This document shows positions 8,181-18,129 of a stretch of DNA of 64,000 nt, in pieces. Source of the stretch: Burkholderia pyrrocinia (GTDB lineage: Bacteria; Pseudomonadota; Gammaproteobacteria; Burkholderiales; Burkholderiaceae); NCBI RefSeq assembly GCF_001028665.1, contig NZ_CP011504.1, positions 248,001 through 312,000 of the forward strand, in the 5' to 3' direction. Below the pieces are notes generated by a model that searched no databases, had not been told where the DNA came from, and was given only the letters and a program-made list of their open reading frames with translations. A program made the translations under genes and the position numbers. The first letter of the stretch is position 1. Every line of letters starts with the position of its first letter.

Positions 8181-9140
8181 TCAAGACGTCACCGGCGGCA
8201 TCGCCGCACGATGGGAGGCAAGGTTCGCGCGGCGTGCATCGCGTGCGCCGCGGCGCACCGCGCGCCAATGCTCGCGGATCCGGTCGCGCTGCGCCGTGTG
8301 CAGCGACAGCAGCACGTGCGCGAACCCCGGATAGACGCGCGTGCCGACCAGCGTCCACCACCACCACGCGATCTCGCGCCGAAGCGGCGGCAGATGCTCG
8401 CGCAGGATCAGATGCATGTTGTACGCGCCGTTGCTGATCGCATTCAGCGACGCGGCATCGCGCCGGTCGTCGTCGAAGCGCTCGGCCGGGAAATGATCGA
8501 CCGCGATCGCCGGGTCGTAGACGAGCTTCCAGCCGGCGCGCTGCACGTGCATGCTGAAACCCATGTCGTTGTGCATCTGCGCACCGGCGCCGCGCAGCCG
8601 CGTGTCGAAACGCAGCCGTTCGATCGCGGTGCGGCGGTAGCTCATGTTCGCGCCTTTCAGCATGTCGACTTCGCGCGTGCCGCCGACGCCGAGGTGATGA
8701 TTGCCGACGATCTTGCCGGACAGCGTGAGCTGGCCGACGCGTTCGCGCGACTCGTCGAGCAGGCGGCCTTTCTCGTGCACCCAGTCGCGCCCGCCGACCG
8801 CACCCACGCGCGGATCGGCCTGGAATGCCGACTCGACGCGCGCCAGCCAGTCGGGACGCGGCGCCGCATCGTCGTCGGTGATCGCGACGATGTCGCCGTT
8901 CGCCGAGTCGAGCCCCTTGTTCAGCGCGGCGACCTGCCCCGGCACGTCGACCGGCACGATGCGCAGCGGCAGCGCGCCGCCGACCGCCGGATCGGCGAGC
9001 CGTTCGTGCGTGGCGTCGTCCTCCGGGCGCGCGACGACGATCACCTCGTCGGGCAGCCGCTGCTGCCGCTGCAGCGCCAGCAGGCAGCGCGCGAGGTCGG
9101 CCGGGCGCCGGTAGGTCGGAACGAGCACGGAAATTTTCAT
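8181..9140 (-). CDS. bceG: Glycosyltransferase family 2, cepacian cluster BceG
   Basis: 319-residue GT-A fold inverting glycosyltransferase. It begins with MKISVLVPTYRRPADLARCL, the typical GT2 opening, and has the metal/nucleotide-sugar aspartates in VAITDDDAAPRPDWLARVE near residue 88, plus a GGRDWVHEKGR segment and a MSYRRTAIERL acceptor-side motif. There are no long membrane helices, so it is a cytosolic or peripheral enzyme adding one sugar to the lipid-linked cepacian unit. The start at 9140 has a GGAGAACCATCG leader; an upstream frame of 19 residues lacks support. It lies 62 bases after bceF. Confidence 0.85.
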   Translation of the reverse strand: MKISVLVPTYRRPADLARCLLALQRQQRLPDEVIVVARPEDDATHERLADPAVGGALPLRIVPVDVPGQVAALNKGLDSANGDIVAITDDDAAPRPDWLARVESAFQADPRVGAVGGRDWVHEKGRLLDESRERVGQLTLSGKIVGNHHLGVGGTREVDMLKGANMSYRRTAIERLRFDTRLRGAGAQMHNDMGFSMHVQRAGWKLVYDPAIAVDHFPAERFDDDRRDAASLNAISNGAYNMHLILREHLPPLRREIAWWWWTLVGTRVYPGFAHVLLSLHTAQRDRIREHWRAVRRGARDARRANLASHRAAMPPVTS

Positions 9141-9202
9141 CGATGGTTCTCCAGTCGGCCGGGCTGGCGCGCTGCGCGCCGGCCCAGTTTCGCGCACTGC
9201 GG

Positions 9203-11428
9203 TCAGGCGCTCAGGTATTCGTGCACGGCCGCATAACCGCGGCCGTAGCCGCGCGCCTTCGGCGGCACGCCGTTGAAGATCCCGCCTTCCAGATCGACGC
9301 CCGCGGTGCGCAGGCGCTTGATCGCGTCGGCGATCTCGCCTTCGGTGTGCATGCCCGAGCGCAGCACGAGGAACGTCGAGCCGGCCATGCGGCCGATGAT
9401 GGTCGCGTCGGTCACCGCCAGCACCGGCGGCGAATCGATCAGCACGACGTCGTAGCGCTTGCTGAGCCCTTCGAGGTATTGCGGCAGGCGCGTCGACATC
9501 AGCAGCTCCGACGGGTTCGGCGGGCGCGTGCCGGCCGCGATGAACGACAGGCCCTGCACCGGCGTTTCGCGCACGGCATCCTCCAGCGGCGACTGGTCGC
9601 TCAGCAGCTCGGACAGGCCCGGCTGCGCGGTAAGGCCGAAGTAGCGGTCGAGCAGGCCGCGACGCATGTCGGCGTCGATCAGCAGCACACGCTTGCCCGA
9701 ATGCGCGAGCAGCACCGCGAGGTTGACCGCCAGGAAACTCTTGCCGATGCCGGGCGTCGGGCCTGTCAGCACGATCACGCGGTTCTTCGCATCCATCATC
9801 GCGAACTGCATCGCGGTGCGCAGGCTGCGCAGGCTCTCGACGCTGAGATCCTTCGGACGCAGGCTCGCGAGGATCGGCCGCGCGCGGCTGCCGCTCTTCT
9901 CGGCCGCGGCGTCGAGCTTCACCTGCTCGGCGCTTTGCGGCACCAGCCCGTACAGCGGCAGGTTGAAGGTGCGCTCGACGCGATCGGGATCCTCGATGCC
10001 CTGGAACAGGTTGCGGCGCAGGAACACGACGCCCGTGCCGAGAATCAGCCCCAGGAACACGGCGGCCGACAGGATCAGCACCTTCTTCGGCTTGACCGGA
10101 TCGCCCGGGCGCAGCGCCGAATCGACGAGGTGGATGTTGCCGCCCGTGCCGGCCTTCTGCACCGACAGTTCCTGCACGCGGTTCAGCAGCAGCACGTAGA
10201 TGTCCTCGGCGACCTTCGCGTCGCGCTGGAGCTGGACGGCCTTCACTTCGGTCGCCGGCAGGCTGCGGAAGCGGTTGCTGTACTTGTCCTTCTCGCCCTG
10301 CAGCTCCGCGAGCTGCTGCTTCGCGGCGATCACCATCGGGTGAGATTCGGTGAAGCGCTGCGCGAGCGACGCGAGCTGCAGGCGCTGCGCGGCGATCTGC
10401 TGCTCGTACTGCACGCTGCCCTCGAGGTAGACCTTCGCCTCGTCGCTCGCGTTGATCGAGCCCGACGTGCGCTGGTACTGCGTCAGCGCGGCTTCCGCGC
10501 GTTCGAGGTCGGACTTCAGGCGCGGTTCCTCGCCCTTCAGGAAGTCGAGCATCTTGGTCGCTTCGGCCTGCTTCGCAATCACGTGCTGGTTCAGGTACGA
10601 CTGCGCGAGCGCGTTCGCGATCGCGGCGGTCTGGTCCGGGTCCTTGCCTTCGAGCGAGATCTGCACGACGCCCGTCTGCTTGCCCTGCTCGCTCACCTGG
10701 ATACCGGCCTGGAAGCCGCCGATCGCATCGAGATCGTTGTAGCGGACCACTGTGAACTGCGTGCCGGGGCGCGCGACGAGCTTCTTCACGAGCAGCGTCA
10801 CGCCGCCGCCCTGCGCCGATTCGCCGACCTGGCCCGCCAGCAGCCGGGTGCCGTTCTGGTCGACGATCGAATACGTGTCGTTCGGGCCGGCCGTCAGCGT
10901 CAGCTTCTTGCCTTCGAGCGCGGGCGCGACGCTGATCGAATCGACGTCGGCGACTTCACCGCCCCACGCATACGATTTCAGGCCGAGCCACGGCCGTGCC
11001 GGCGTGCCCGGCGTCGCGACGCGCGCGGCGAGGCTGCCGATCACGGGCAGCGTCTTCGGCACGACCGAGAAGTTCAGCTTGAACTGCTCGACGACCGGCG
11101 CGACGACGCCGCGGCTCTTGATGATCTCGATTTCCGCATCGGTCTGCGCCTGCTGCGGACCGGTGTTGATCGTCGCGCCGGTCTGCGTCTGCGTGAGCGC
11201 CTGCGACGTGTTGTCGTTGCTCTCGACCCGCACGTGCACGTCGGCCTGATACACCGGCTTCGCGATGTAGCAGTAGAGGCCGGCGAGCGCGATGACGGTC
11301 ACCGCGATGCCGAGCAGCAGCCAGATGTCGTCCATGATGACCTGGAGCAACTGGCCGAGGACGACGTCCTCTTCCTCGGTTTTCACGGACAGATCCGCGT
11401 AGGAGTGTTTCGCTTGCGTGTTCACCAT
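9203..11428 (-). CDS. bceF: Tyrosine autokinase / polysaccharide co-polymerase BceF
   Basis: 741-residue inner-membrane BY-kinase (Wzc family) that controls chain length and export together with the polymerase BceI, exporter BceE and phosphatase BceD. TM1 lies near residues 34-56 (WLLLGIAVTVIALAGLYCYI) and TM2 near 445-468; between them is the periplasmic Wzz/GNVR domain with coiled-coil stretches. The cytoplasmic kinase has Walker A GPTPGIGKS (about residues 552-560), Walker A' VLLIDADMRRG and Walker B VVLIDSPP. The C-terminus has three tyrosines (about 728, 732 and 738), the expected autophosphorylation cluster. All key motifs are intact. It is 50 bases after bceE. Confidence 0.93.
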   Translation of the reverse strand: MVNTQAKHSYADLSVKTEEEDVVLGQLLQVIMDDIWLLLGIAVTVIALAGLYCYIAKPVYQADVHVRVESNDNTSQALTQTQTGATINTGPQQAQTDAEIEIIKSRGVVAPVVEQFKLNFSVVPKTLPVIGSLAARVATPGTPARPWLGLKSYAWGGEVADVDSISVAPALEGKKLTLTAGPNDTYSIVDQNGTRLLAGQVGESAQGGGVTLLVKKLVARPGTQFTVVRYNDLDAIGGFQAGIQVSEQGKQTGVVQISLEGKDPDQTAAIANALAQSYLNQHVIAKQAEATKMLDFLKGEEPRLKSDLERAEAALTQYQRTSGSINASDEAKVYLEGSVQYEQQIAAQRLQLASLAQRFTESHPMVIAAKQQLAELQGEKDKYSNRFRSLPATEVKAVQLQRDAKVAEDIYVLLLNRVQELSVQKAGTGGNIHLVDSALRPGDPVKPKKVLILSAAVFLGLILGTGVVFLRRNLFQGIEDPDRVERTFNLPLYGLVPQSAEQVKLDAAAEKSGSRARPILASLRPKDLSVESLRSLRTAMQFAMMDAKNRVIVLTGPTPGIGKSFLAVNLAVLLAHSGKRVLLIDADMRRGLLDRYFGLTAQPGLSELLSDQSPLEDAVRETPVQGLSFIAAGTRPPNPSELLMSTRLPQYLEGLSKRYDVVLIDSPPVLAVTDATIIGRMAGSTFLVLRSGMHTEGEIADAIKRLRTAGVDLEGGIFNGVPPKARGYGRGYAAVHEYLSA

Positions 11429-11478
11429 TCGTTCCCGCTTGAGTGGTGCCGGGGCGGAGGCGCCGCCCCGGCGGGCTA

Positions 11479-12666
11479 TCAGCGCGTGATTTGCTTCATG
11501 AAGAAAATCGTCTGGATCGTCGGCAGCACCTGCTGCAGCACCCGGTTGAACTGCACCGAGCTCGCCGTGCTGACATAGACCACATCGAGCGGCTGAAGCG
11601 GGAAGCGGCTCGACAGCATCAGCGCATCGGGCTGCGTCATGTCGAGACGGAACACTTCAGGCTTCGTCGGGTTGTCGCGCATCCCGCGCATCACGTAGAT
11701 CTTGCGCGGGTTCGCATCGGTGTCGAGGATGCCGCCGCCGGCCGTCAGCGCGTCGGCGATGGTCAGCTTGCCCTTGAGCATCGGCACCGTGACCGGCGTC
11801 TTGACCTCGCCCATGATGTACACGCGGCTGTCGCTGCGGTCCGGCACGTTGACGATGTCGCCCTGCTGCAGCATCACGTTCTGCCGCACTTCGCCGCGGT
11901 CGAGCACGCCGTTCGCGTCGAGCGTGTAGAGCTTGCCGTCGCGCGTCAGGCGCACGCGCTGCAGGTCGGCCTCGGTGGTCGAGCCGCCCGAGCGCGAGAT
12001 CGCGTCGACCAGCGTCAGCGGCACGTCGCTCATCGCGAGCGGGCCCGGCGTCTTCACCTCGCCCGTCACCTGCACCTTCTGGCTGCGGAACGACAGCACG
12101 CGCACGTCGAGCTGCGGGTTCTTCACATAGCGCGCGAGACGCGTGGCCAGCTCGTCACGGGTCTGCGCGATCGTCTTGCCGGCCACGTGGATGCGGCCGA
12201 CAAACGGGAAGAAGATCGTGCCGTCGGCGGCCACCGTCTGGCCATAAGGATCGGCCTGGCCCGGCAGCGACGACGAATAGGGCTGCTGCAGCGCGCCCGC
12301 GATCGTCTGCGTCGTGTTGCCGCCGCTCGAGAACGACTGGCCCTGCGGCGTCGTCAGCTCGGGGTGGTCCCAGACGGTCACGCCGAGGATGTCCTGCGGG
12401 CCGACGCGGTACACGTACTGCGACGGATCGGTATAGCGTGCAGGCGGCAGCGGGTGCTCGACCTGCTGCTTCTGCAACTGGTCCATCACCACTTTGGCGT
12501 CGATGTAATGAACCGGATAGGTCTCGGCCGCTTGCTGGCGGCCTTCGTCCTTCAGGTTCGACGAGTCGAGGTAGTTGCCGGGCGCGGTTGCACAGGCTGA
12601 CAGGAAAGTCGTCAGCGCGACGGCAAGCGCCACCGGGCGCATTGGGCGCATCGGGCGTTTCAGCAT
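11479..12666 (-). CDS. bceE: Outer-membrane polysaccharide exporter BceE (Wza family lipoprotein)
   Basis: 395-residue Wza-type exporter forming the outer-membrane channel for cepacian. A basic N-terminus, hydrophobic core and lipobox LSAC (Cys25) mark a signal peptidase II lipoprotein. The Poly_export domain follows (YRVGPQDILGVTVWDHPELT, TIFFPFVGRIHVAGKTIAQT), then SLBB-type repeats (KVQVTGEVKTPGPLAMSDVP, RVYIMGEVKTPVTVPMLKGK). The ATG at 12666 gives a normal lipoprotein signal and overlaps the bceD end by 7 bases; an ATG at 12681 would add five residues. It works with the BceF co-polymerase next door. Confidence 0.92.
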   Translation of the reverse strand: MLKRPMRPMRPVALAVALTTFLSACATAPGNYLDSSNLKDEGRQQAAETYPVHYIDAKVVMDQLQKQQVEHPLPPARYTDPSQYVYRVGPQDILGVTVWDHPELTTPQGQSFSSGGNTTQTIAGALQQPYSSSLPGQADPYGQTVAADGTIFFPFVGRIHVAGKTIAQTRDELATRLARYVKNPQLDVRVLSFRSQKVQVTGEVKTPGPLAMSDVPLTLVDAISRSGGSTTEADLQRVRLTRDGKLYTLDANGVLDRGEVRQNVMLQQGDIVNVPDRSDSRVYIMGEVKTPVTVPMLKGKLTIADALTAGGGILDTDANPRKIYVMRGMRDNPTKPEVFRLDMTQPDALMLSSRFPLQPLDVVYVSTASSVQFNRVLQQVLPTIQTIFFMKQITR

Positions 12667-13103
12667 AATTTCTGTAGCCATCCTTGAACCAGACGTTCGA
12701 TCAGTGAGTAGCTCTCGCGGTAATCGGCCTCGCGGCCGCCGTGCGGATCGGCAATCTCGGCCCCTTCCCACTTGCCGAGCAGGTGGACCTTGCCGCGCGC
12801 GAACGGATCGACCGATTCGACGGCCGCGATCTGTCCGCGCTCGCTGACGAGAATCAGGTCGGCGTCGCGCACGAACCGGCGCGACAGCCGCCGCGAGCGG
12901 TGGGTCGTCGCATCGACGCCGCGCTCGGCGAGCAACTGCCGCATCACCGGATCGATGCCGTCGCCGTCGTTCGCATGAACGCCGGCCGAGTGGAACGTCG
13001 GACGCGGGCCGCCGCGCGACGCGGCGTGCGACTTGAACAGCATTTCCGCCGCCGGACTGCGGCAGACGTTCGCGTGGCAGACGATCAGGATGTTCCGGAA
13101 CAT
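12660..13103 (-). CDS. bceD: Low-molecular-weight protein tyrosine phosphatase BceD
   Basis: 147-residue cytoplasmic phosphatase (Wzb/Etp family) that dephosphorylates the tyrosine autokinase BceF and so permits cycling of polymer synthesis. The P-loop CHANVCRS at residues 9-16 fits CX5R(S/T) with Cys9 as nucleophile and Arg15; the general-acid loop is ADPHG near residue 125. Length is normal for the family. It lies 30 bases after bceC and overlaps the first codons of bceE, so stoichiometry with the exporter is probably set by coupling. Confidence 0.93.
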   Translation of the reverse strand: MFRNILIVCHANVCRSPAAEMLFKSHAASRGGPRPTFHSAGVHANDGDGIDPVMRQLLAERGVDATTHRSRRLSRRFVRDADLILVSERGQIAAVESVDPFARGKVHLLGKWEGAEIADPHGGREADYRESYSLIERLVQGWLQKLC

Positions 13104-13133
13104 GGCGTCTCGTAACGAGTGACGTGAAACGGG

Positions 13134-14546
13134 TTACGCGCTCGCGCGCGCGGTGCCCGGCACGCGGGCGGCGACGGCCTGGCGCGATCCCGGCCGGCCG
13201 ATCGGGTGGTATTCGATACCCTGCTCGCTCATCGTCTCCGGCTCGTACAGGTTGCGGCCGTCGAAGATCACCGGCGACTTCCACAGGCGGCCGAGCGCGA
13301 CGAAGTCGGGGCTCTTGAACGCCTTCCATTCGGTGACGATCACGAGCGCATCGGCATCGCGCGCGGCCTGCGCTTCATCGTCGACGAAGCTCAGGCGCTC
13401 GAGCCAGCTCGGGTGATCGGCAAGATCGAGCGCGATCACGCGGCGCGCTTCCTGCTGCGCGACCGGGTCGTACGCGGCGATGCGCGCGCCGCGCGACAGC
13501 AGCTCGGCGATCAGCTCGCGGCTCGGCGCTTCGCGCATGTCGTCGGTATTCGGCTTGAATGCGAGGCCCCAGATCGCGAACGTGCGGCCCGTCAGGTCCT
13601 CGCCGAAGCGCGCGACGATCTTGTCGGCGAGCACGCGCTTTTGCGTCGCGTTGACCGACGACACGGCCTTCAGGATCTGCAGCGATTGCCCGTGCTCGTC
13701 AGCCGTGCGGATCAGCGCCTCGACGTCCTTCGGGAAGCACGAGCCGCCGTAGCCGCAGCCGGCGTACAGGAAGTGATAGCCGATGCGCGGATCGGAGCCG
13801 ATCCCGCGGCGCACGGCCTCGATGTCCGCGCCGAAGCGGTCGGCAAGGTTCGCCAGCTCGTTCATGAACGAGATGCGCGTCGCGAGCATCGCGTTCGCCG
13901 CGTATTTCGTGAACTCGGCCGAGCGCACATCCATGTACAGCGTGCGTTCGTGGTTGCGGTTGAACGGCGCGTACAGCTTCTTCATCAGCTCGCGGGCGCG
14001 CTCGCCCGGCACGTCGTCGTCGCAGCCGATCACGATGCGGTCCGGCCGCGTGAAATCGTCGACCGCCGCGCCTTCCTTCAGGAATTCCGGATTCGACACG
14101 ACCGAGAACATCTGGTCGCCGCCGCGCTTCGCGAGCTCCTCGGCGACCGCCGCGCGCACGCGCTCGGCCGTGCCGACCGGCACCGTCGACTTGTCGACGA
14201 TCACCTTGAAGCCCGTCATGTAGCGGCCGATGTTGCGCGCCGCCGCGAGCACGTATTGCAGGTCGGCCGAGCCGTCCTCGTCGGGCGGCGTGCCGACCGC
14301 AATGAACTGCACGTCGCCGTGCGCGACCGCGGCCTCGACGTCGGTCGAGAAACGCAGGCGGCCGGCCGAGCGGTTGCGCGCGATGACCTCCTTGAGGCCC
14401 GGCTCGTGGATCGGCACGCCGCCGTTGTTCAGGATGTCGATCTTTGCCTGGTCGACGTCGAGACAGAACACGTCGTGCCCGATGTCGGCGAGACAGGCGC
14501 CGGTGACAAGACCTACGTAACCGCTGCCGATGATAGTCAGATTCAT
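13134..14546 (-). CDS. bceC: UDP-glucose 6-dehydrogenase BceC
   Basis: 470-residue NAD+-dependent enzyme that oxidises UDP-glucose twice to UDP-glucuronate, a donor for cepacian. The N-terminal Rossmann motif is [20 protein letters not shown] (residues about 8-27); the catalytic cysteine sits in [16 protein letters not shown] near residue 269, with [17 protein letters not shown] as the central helix. The C-terminal UDP-binding domain has [20 protein letters not shown]. The ATG at 14546 gives the standard family length; the longer open frame upstream is the shadow of bceB. A 128-base gap separates it from bceB, long enough for an internal promoter. Confidence 0.94.
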   Translation of the reverse strand: MNLTIIGSGYVGLVTGACLADIGHDVFCLDVDQAKIDILNNGGVPIHEPGLKEVIARNRSAGRLRFSTDVEAAVAHGDVQFIAVGTPPDEDGSADLQYVLAAARNIGRYMTGFKVIVDKSTVPVGTAERVRAAVAEELAKRGGDQMFSVVSNPEFLKEGAAVDDFTRPDRIVIGCDDDVPGERARELMKKLYAPFNRNHERTLYMDVRSAEFTKYAANAMLATRISFMNELANLADRFGADIEAVRRGIGSDPRIGYHFLYAGCGYGGSCFPKDVEALIRTADEHGQSLQILKAVSSVNATQKRVLADKIVARFGEDLTGRTFAIWGLAFKPNTDDMREAPSRELIAELLSRGARIAAYDPVAQQEARRVIALDLADHPSWLERLSFVDDEAQAARDADALVIVTEWKAFKSPDFVALGRLWKSPVIFDGRNLYEPETMSEQGIEYHPIGRPGSRQAVAARVPGTARASA

Positions 14547-14674
14547 GATGTGTCGGACCTCGTGACCAATGATTCGAAAATCGTTAAACCGGAATGCCTG
14601 CACGGGAGTGCGTCTCGGGAAAACGCCGGGCCGTCCCGGGTCTTCCGCCCCGCAGGAAGTCCCCTTGGGTGCAC

Positions 14675-16048
14675 TCAATACGCGTTGCTGCCGGTGAAGC
14701 CTTTCCAGAGCGTCAGCGCGACGATCTTGATGTCGAGCCAGAACGACCAGTTCTGCATGTAGTACAGATCGAGCTTCACGCGGCCCATCATCTTCTCGAT
14801 CTGGTCGGTCTCGCCGCGAAAGCCGTTGATCTGCGCCCACCCGGTGATGCCGGGCTTGATCCGGTAGCGGAACATGTAGCCCTTGACCAGATCCTTGTAG
14901 ATGTCGTCGTGCGCGAGCGCATGCGGGCGCGGGCCGACGACCGACATCTCGCCCTTCAGCACGTTGATGAACTGCGGCAGCTCGTCGAGGCTCGTGCGGC
15001 GCAGGAACCGGCCGACCGGCGTCACGCGCGTGTCGTGCTTGGTCGCCTGCGTCACCGTGCCCGCCGCTTCCTGGTGCACTTTCATCGAGCGAAACTTGTA
15101 GATCTCGAACTCGTGCCCGTCGATGCCCTTGCGTTTCTGGCGGAAGAACACCGGCCCGCGCGACGTCAGCTTGATCAGCCCCGCGATCAGCAGCATCACC
15201 GGCGCGAGCGCCGTGAGCGCCGCCAGCGCGAACAGCCGGTCGAACACGAACTTCGGCAGGATCCGCACGTCGGTGATCGGCGACGCCGCGAGATTGATCG
15301 CCGGCACGCCGAGCACCTCGACCACTTCCTGGTTGAAGAACGACAGCGTGCGCACGTCCGGAATGAAACGGATGTTCACGAAGTCGTGGCGGAACACCGT
15401 CACGATCTGGTGAATCCTCGGTTCCTCCGAGATCGGCAGCGTGAGCCACAGCTCGCTGATCGCGCGGCTGCGCACGAGCCACACCAGCGATTCGAACTGC
15501 CGCTCGATGCGCACGTTGTCGAGTGCGACATCGCCCCGCGCTTCGCTTTCGTCGTACACGCACACCGGGTTGAAGCCCGCTTCCGGCCGCGCCCGCATCT
15601 GCGCAATCAGCCGCCGCGCCGCCGGCGTACCGCCGACGATCGCGACCGCCTTCAGGTTGTAGCCGCCGCGGCGCAGTTGCCGCAGCACGACGTGCACGCA
15701 CGCCTTCGAGCCGGCGAGCAGCGCCATCGTCACGAGCGCCCAGTAACCGAGCCACAGCCGCGACAGGTCGCCCGACTGGTGAAAACTGAAGCTCATCAGG
15801 ATGCCCGCGAGCTCGACCACGAGCCACGCGAACGCGACACGCCCCATCAGCCCGACGAGACGCTTGCCGCGCCACGACTGATAGATGCCGATGGCCGGAA
15901 AGAACACCACGACCAGCAGGCAGTCGAACAGCACCGTCGTGCGCTGCAGGTCGTTGAGCCAGATGCTGCCGTCGTGCAGCGCGGCGGCGATCAGCGCCCC
16001 CGCCACGACCATCGCGATATCGATGACTCTCGCCAGCACGCTCAACAT
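14675..16048 (-). CDS. bceB: Undecaprenyl-phosphate glucose-1-phosphate transferase BceB
   Basis: 457-residue polyprenyl-phosphate hexose-1-phosphate transferase that starts cepacian synthesis by loading sugar-1-phosphate onto undecaprenyl phosphate. Four N-terminal membrane helices are followed by a CoA-binding-like domain ([20 protein letters not shown]) and one helix before the catalytic sugar-transferase domain with [41 protein letters not shown] and VGPRPHA. The ATG at 16048 is preferred since AGAGGAAG lies 6 bases upstream; a GTG at 16108 is weaker. Some cepacia-complex strains carry a frameshift in bceB and do not make cepacian; here the frame is intact to a normal C-terminus. Confidence 0.92.
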   Translation of the reverse strand: MLSVLARVIDIAMVVAGALIAAALHDGSIWLNDLQRTTVLFDCLLVVVFFPAIGIYQSWRGKRLVGLMGRVAFAWLVVELAGILMSFSFHQSGDLSRLWLGYWALVTMALLAGSKACVHVVLRQLRRGGYNLKAVAIVGGTPAARRLIAQMRARPEAGFNPVCVYDESEARGDVALDNVRIERQFESLVWLVRSRAISELWLTLPISEEPRIHQIVTVFRHDFVNIRFIPDVRTLSFFNQEVVEVLGVPAINLAASPITDVRILPKFVFDRLFALAALTALAPVMLLIAGLIKLTSRGPVFFRQKRKGIDGHEFEIYKFRSMKVHQEAAGTVTQATKHDTRVTPVGRFLRRTSLDELPQFINVLKGEMSVVGPRPHALAHDDIYKDLVKGYMFRYRIKPGITGWAQINGFRGETDQIEKMMGRVKLDLYYMQNWSFWLDIKIVALTLWKGFTGSNAY

Positions 16049-16476
16049 GTCTGCTTCCTCTTTGAACAGGCGTTTGCCGAACAGCTCCTCGTGCAGCCCT
16101 TGCCGCACATTCGATTCAAACGTTGCATGACGCTATTGAAGCGGCAAGAAATTCGCCCCTCAAGCGCACAAGTATTTCGAAAAATAATCGGAAATTCTTG
16201 CTGCGAACTTTTCGATTTAATTCGGCAGGTTTTCCCGAATCGATCGGAAATCGGGAAGATTTCGGAAACTTTACGTTCGCCGCAAGCCCTTTGCAGGAAC
16301 GGGATGGCCAACAATGCCCGGAATTATTTTTTATTTTTTTATTTGCATCCGATGCTATCGCGGAAAATTTTTCCAGATGAATGCCTGGCGAATATCAGCC
16401 AATGGACCCGGTTTTATTGTCGATTTACTTCATGCTACAACGACAGGCACTGACTTCAACCGTGGAGAGTATCATC
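16049..16476. promoter_or_regulatory. AT-rich divergent control region between bceB and bceA
   Basis: 428 bases without a convincing gene, far more AT-rich than either flank, including runs of A/T around 16320-16350. It must hold the promoters for the leftward bceB-K operon and rightward bceA. An inverted repeat TTCCCGA (16232-16238) / TCGGGAA (16251-16257) and three copies of TCGGAAA-like strings (about 16187, 16244, 16263) are candidate regulator sites. I did not find a JUMPstart/ops element. Confidence 0.55.
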
Positions 16477-18003
16477 ATGAATGCTCCGGCCGTGGCCGCC
16501 GAAACGCGCCAATCTTCTTCCGCCGCCCCCGCCGCAGGCACGCGCGTCGCCGTGCAGCCGGTGATTCTTGCCGGCGGTTCCGGCACACGCCTGTGGCCGA
16601 TGTCGCGCGAACGTTTTCCGAAACAGCTCATCGGCCTGCTCGGCGATCATTCGCTGCTGCAGTCGACCGCGCTGCGCCTCGACGGCCTGACGGCCGACCA
16701 CCCGCTGAACGACGACGTGTTGATCGTGTGCGGCGAGGACCACCGCTTCACGACCGCCGAACAACTGCGCCTGACCGCCAAGCCCGCGACGATCATGCTC
16801 GAGCCGCTCGGCCGCGACACCGCGCCCGCGCTGACGCTCGCCGCGCTGCGGCTCGTCGCCGACGGCAACGATGCGGTGATGACCGTGATGCCGGCCGACC
16901 ATGCGGTCGCCGACCTGCCGCGCTTCCACGCGGCCGTCGCGGCCGGCGTGCACTGCGCGGTGCAAGGCAGGATCGCGACGATGGGCATCGTGCCCACGCA
17001 CGCGGAAACCGGCTACGGCTACATCCGCGTCGGCGCGCCGCTCGGCGACGCCGCGAGGGGCGACCTCGACGTGCGCCGCCTCGACCGTTTCGTCGAGAAG
17101 CCGCACCTCGAACTCGCGCAGCAGTACGTCGCGTCCGGCGAGTACTGGTGGAACAGCGGGATCTTCATCGTCCGCGCGTCGGTATGGCTGAAGGCGATCC
17201 GCCAGCTCGAACCGGCGATCTACGCAGCCTGCGAACAGGCCGTCGCACAGGGCAAGGCCGATGGCGACTTCTTCCGCGTCGATCGCGATGCGTTCGCCGC
17301 ATCGCCGTCGAACTCGATCGACTACGCGGTGATGGAGCCGCTCGCGAGCCTGCCGCAACTGTGCGAGAGCGTCGTCGTGCCGCTCGACGCGGGCTGGTCG
17401 GACGTCGGCTCGTGGGACGCGATCTGGCAGATCTCGCAGAAGGACGAGGCCAGTAACGTCGGCCGCGGCCACGTGCTGTTCGAAGGCGCCGAATCGACCT
17501 TCGCGCATTCGGAAAGCCGGCTCGTCGCCTGCGTCGGCACGCAGAACCTCGTCGTCGTCGAAACGCCCGACGCGGTGCTCGTCGCGGACAAGTCGCGCGT
17601 GCAGGACGTGAAGAAGATCGTCGGCCGCATCAAGGCGCAACAAGGCGCGGAAGCCACCGATCACCGCAAGGTGCATCGTCCGTGGGGCCACTACGATTCG
17701 GTCGACATGGGCGAGCGCTTCCAGGTGAAACGCATCGTCGTGAAGCCGGGTGCGCGACTGTCGCTGCAGATGCACCACCACCGCGCCGAACACTGGATCG
17801 TCGTGCGCGGCACCGCGCGCATCACGCGCGGCGACGAAACGTTCCTGCTGTCCGAAAACGAATCGACGTACATCCCGCTCGGCGTATCGCACCGCCTGGA
17901 GAACCCGGGCAAGATGCCGCTCGAACTGATCGAAGTGCAGTCGGGCGCGTATCTCGGCGAGGACGACATCGTCCGCTTCGACGATACCTACGGCCGGCAG
18001 TGA
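16477..18003 (+). CDS. bceA: Mannose-6-phosphate isomerase / GDP-mannose pyrophosphorylase BceA
   Basis: 508-residue bifunctional type II enzyme that makes GDP-mannose, precursor of mannose and rhamnose donors in cepacian. The pyrophosphorylase domain has the nucleotide motif GGSGTRLWP (residues 33-41), RFPKQ, and the FVEKP motif near residue 204. The C-terminal cupin isomerase domain has the zinc motif QMHHHRAEHW near residue 431 and NPGKMPLELIEVQSG. The ATG at 16477 follows GGAGAG; upstream in-frame codons lie in the AT-rich control region. It is divergent from the rest of the cluster. A hairpin follows its stop. Confidence 0.93.
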   Translation: MNAPAVAAETRQSSSAAPAAGTRVAVQPVILAGGSGTRLWPMSRERFPKQLIGLLGDHSLLQSTALRLDGLTADHPLNDDVLIVCGEDHRFTTAEQLRLTAKPATIMLEPLGRDTAPALTLAALRLVADGNDAVMTVMPADHAVADLPRFHAAVAAGVHCAVQGRIATMGIVPTHAETGYGYIRVGAPLGDAARGDLDVRRLDRFVEKPHLELAQQYVASGEYWWNSGIFIVRASVWLKAIRQLEPAIYAACEQAVAQGKADGDFFRVDRDAFAASPSNSIDYAVMEPLASLPQLCESVVVPLDAGWSDVGSWDAIWQISQKDEASNVGRGHVLFEGAESTFAHSESRLVACVGTQNLVVVETPDAVLVADKSRVQDVKKIVGRIKAQQGAEATDHRKVHRPWGHYDSVDMGERFQVKRIVVKPGARLSLQMHHHRAEHWIVVRGTARITRGDETFLLSENESTYIPLGVSHRLENPGKMPLELIEVQSGAYLGEDDIVRFDDTYGRQ

Positions 18004-18016
18004 CGCATCAAGCGCC

Positions 18017-18045
18017 GGGGGCGCCGCTGCGACAGCGGCGCCCCC
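18017..18045 (+). terminator. Strong hairpin after bceA
   Basis: A perfect 13-base stem GGGGGCGCCGCTG (18017-18029) with CAGCGGCGCCCCC (18033-18045) and a CGA loop lies 14 bases after the bceA stop. There is no U tract, so it may act as a 3' stabilising hairpin or a bidirectional stop between bceA and the convergent gene ending at 18130. Confidence 0.5.
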
Positions 18046-18129
18046 CCCGGTGCGGCAAGCATGGAGAGACGAAGCCTCCGCGCGGGCGTCGTGGCACACG
18101 ACGGCCCGCGCGATGCATTCGACCGGTGC

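Noticed and set aside
14547..14674. Frame corruption at the bceB/bceC junction of the sort seen in non-mucoid strains
   Set aside because: bceB runs intact to a normal C-terminus and bceC has a clean start; the gap is simply intergenic.
16049..16476. JUMPstart/ops element upstream of the polysaccharide operon
   Set aside because: Searched by eye for the GGCGGTAG core; not present on either strand of this gap.
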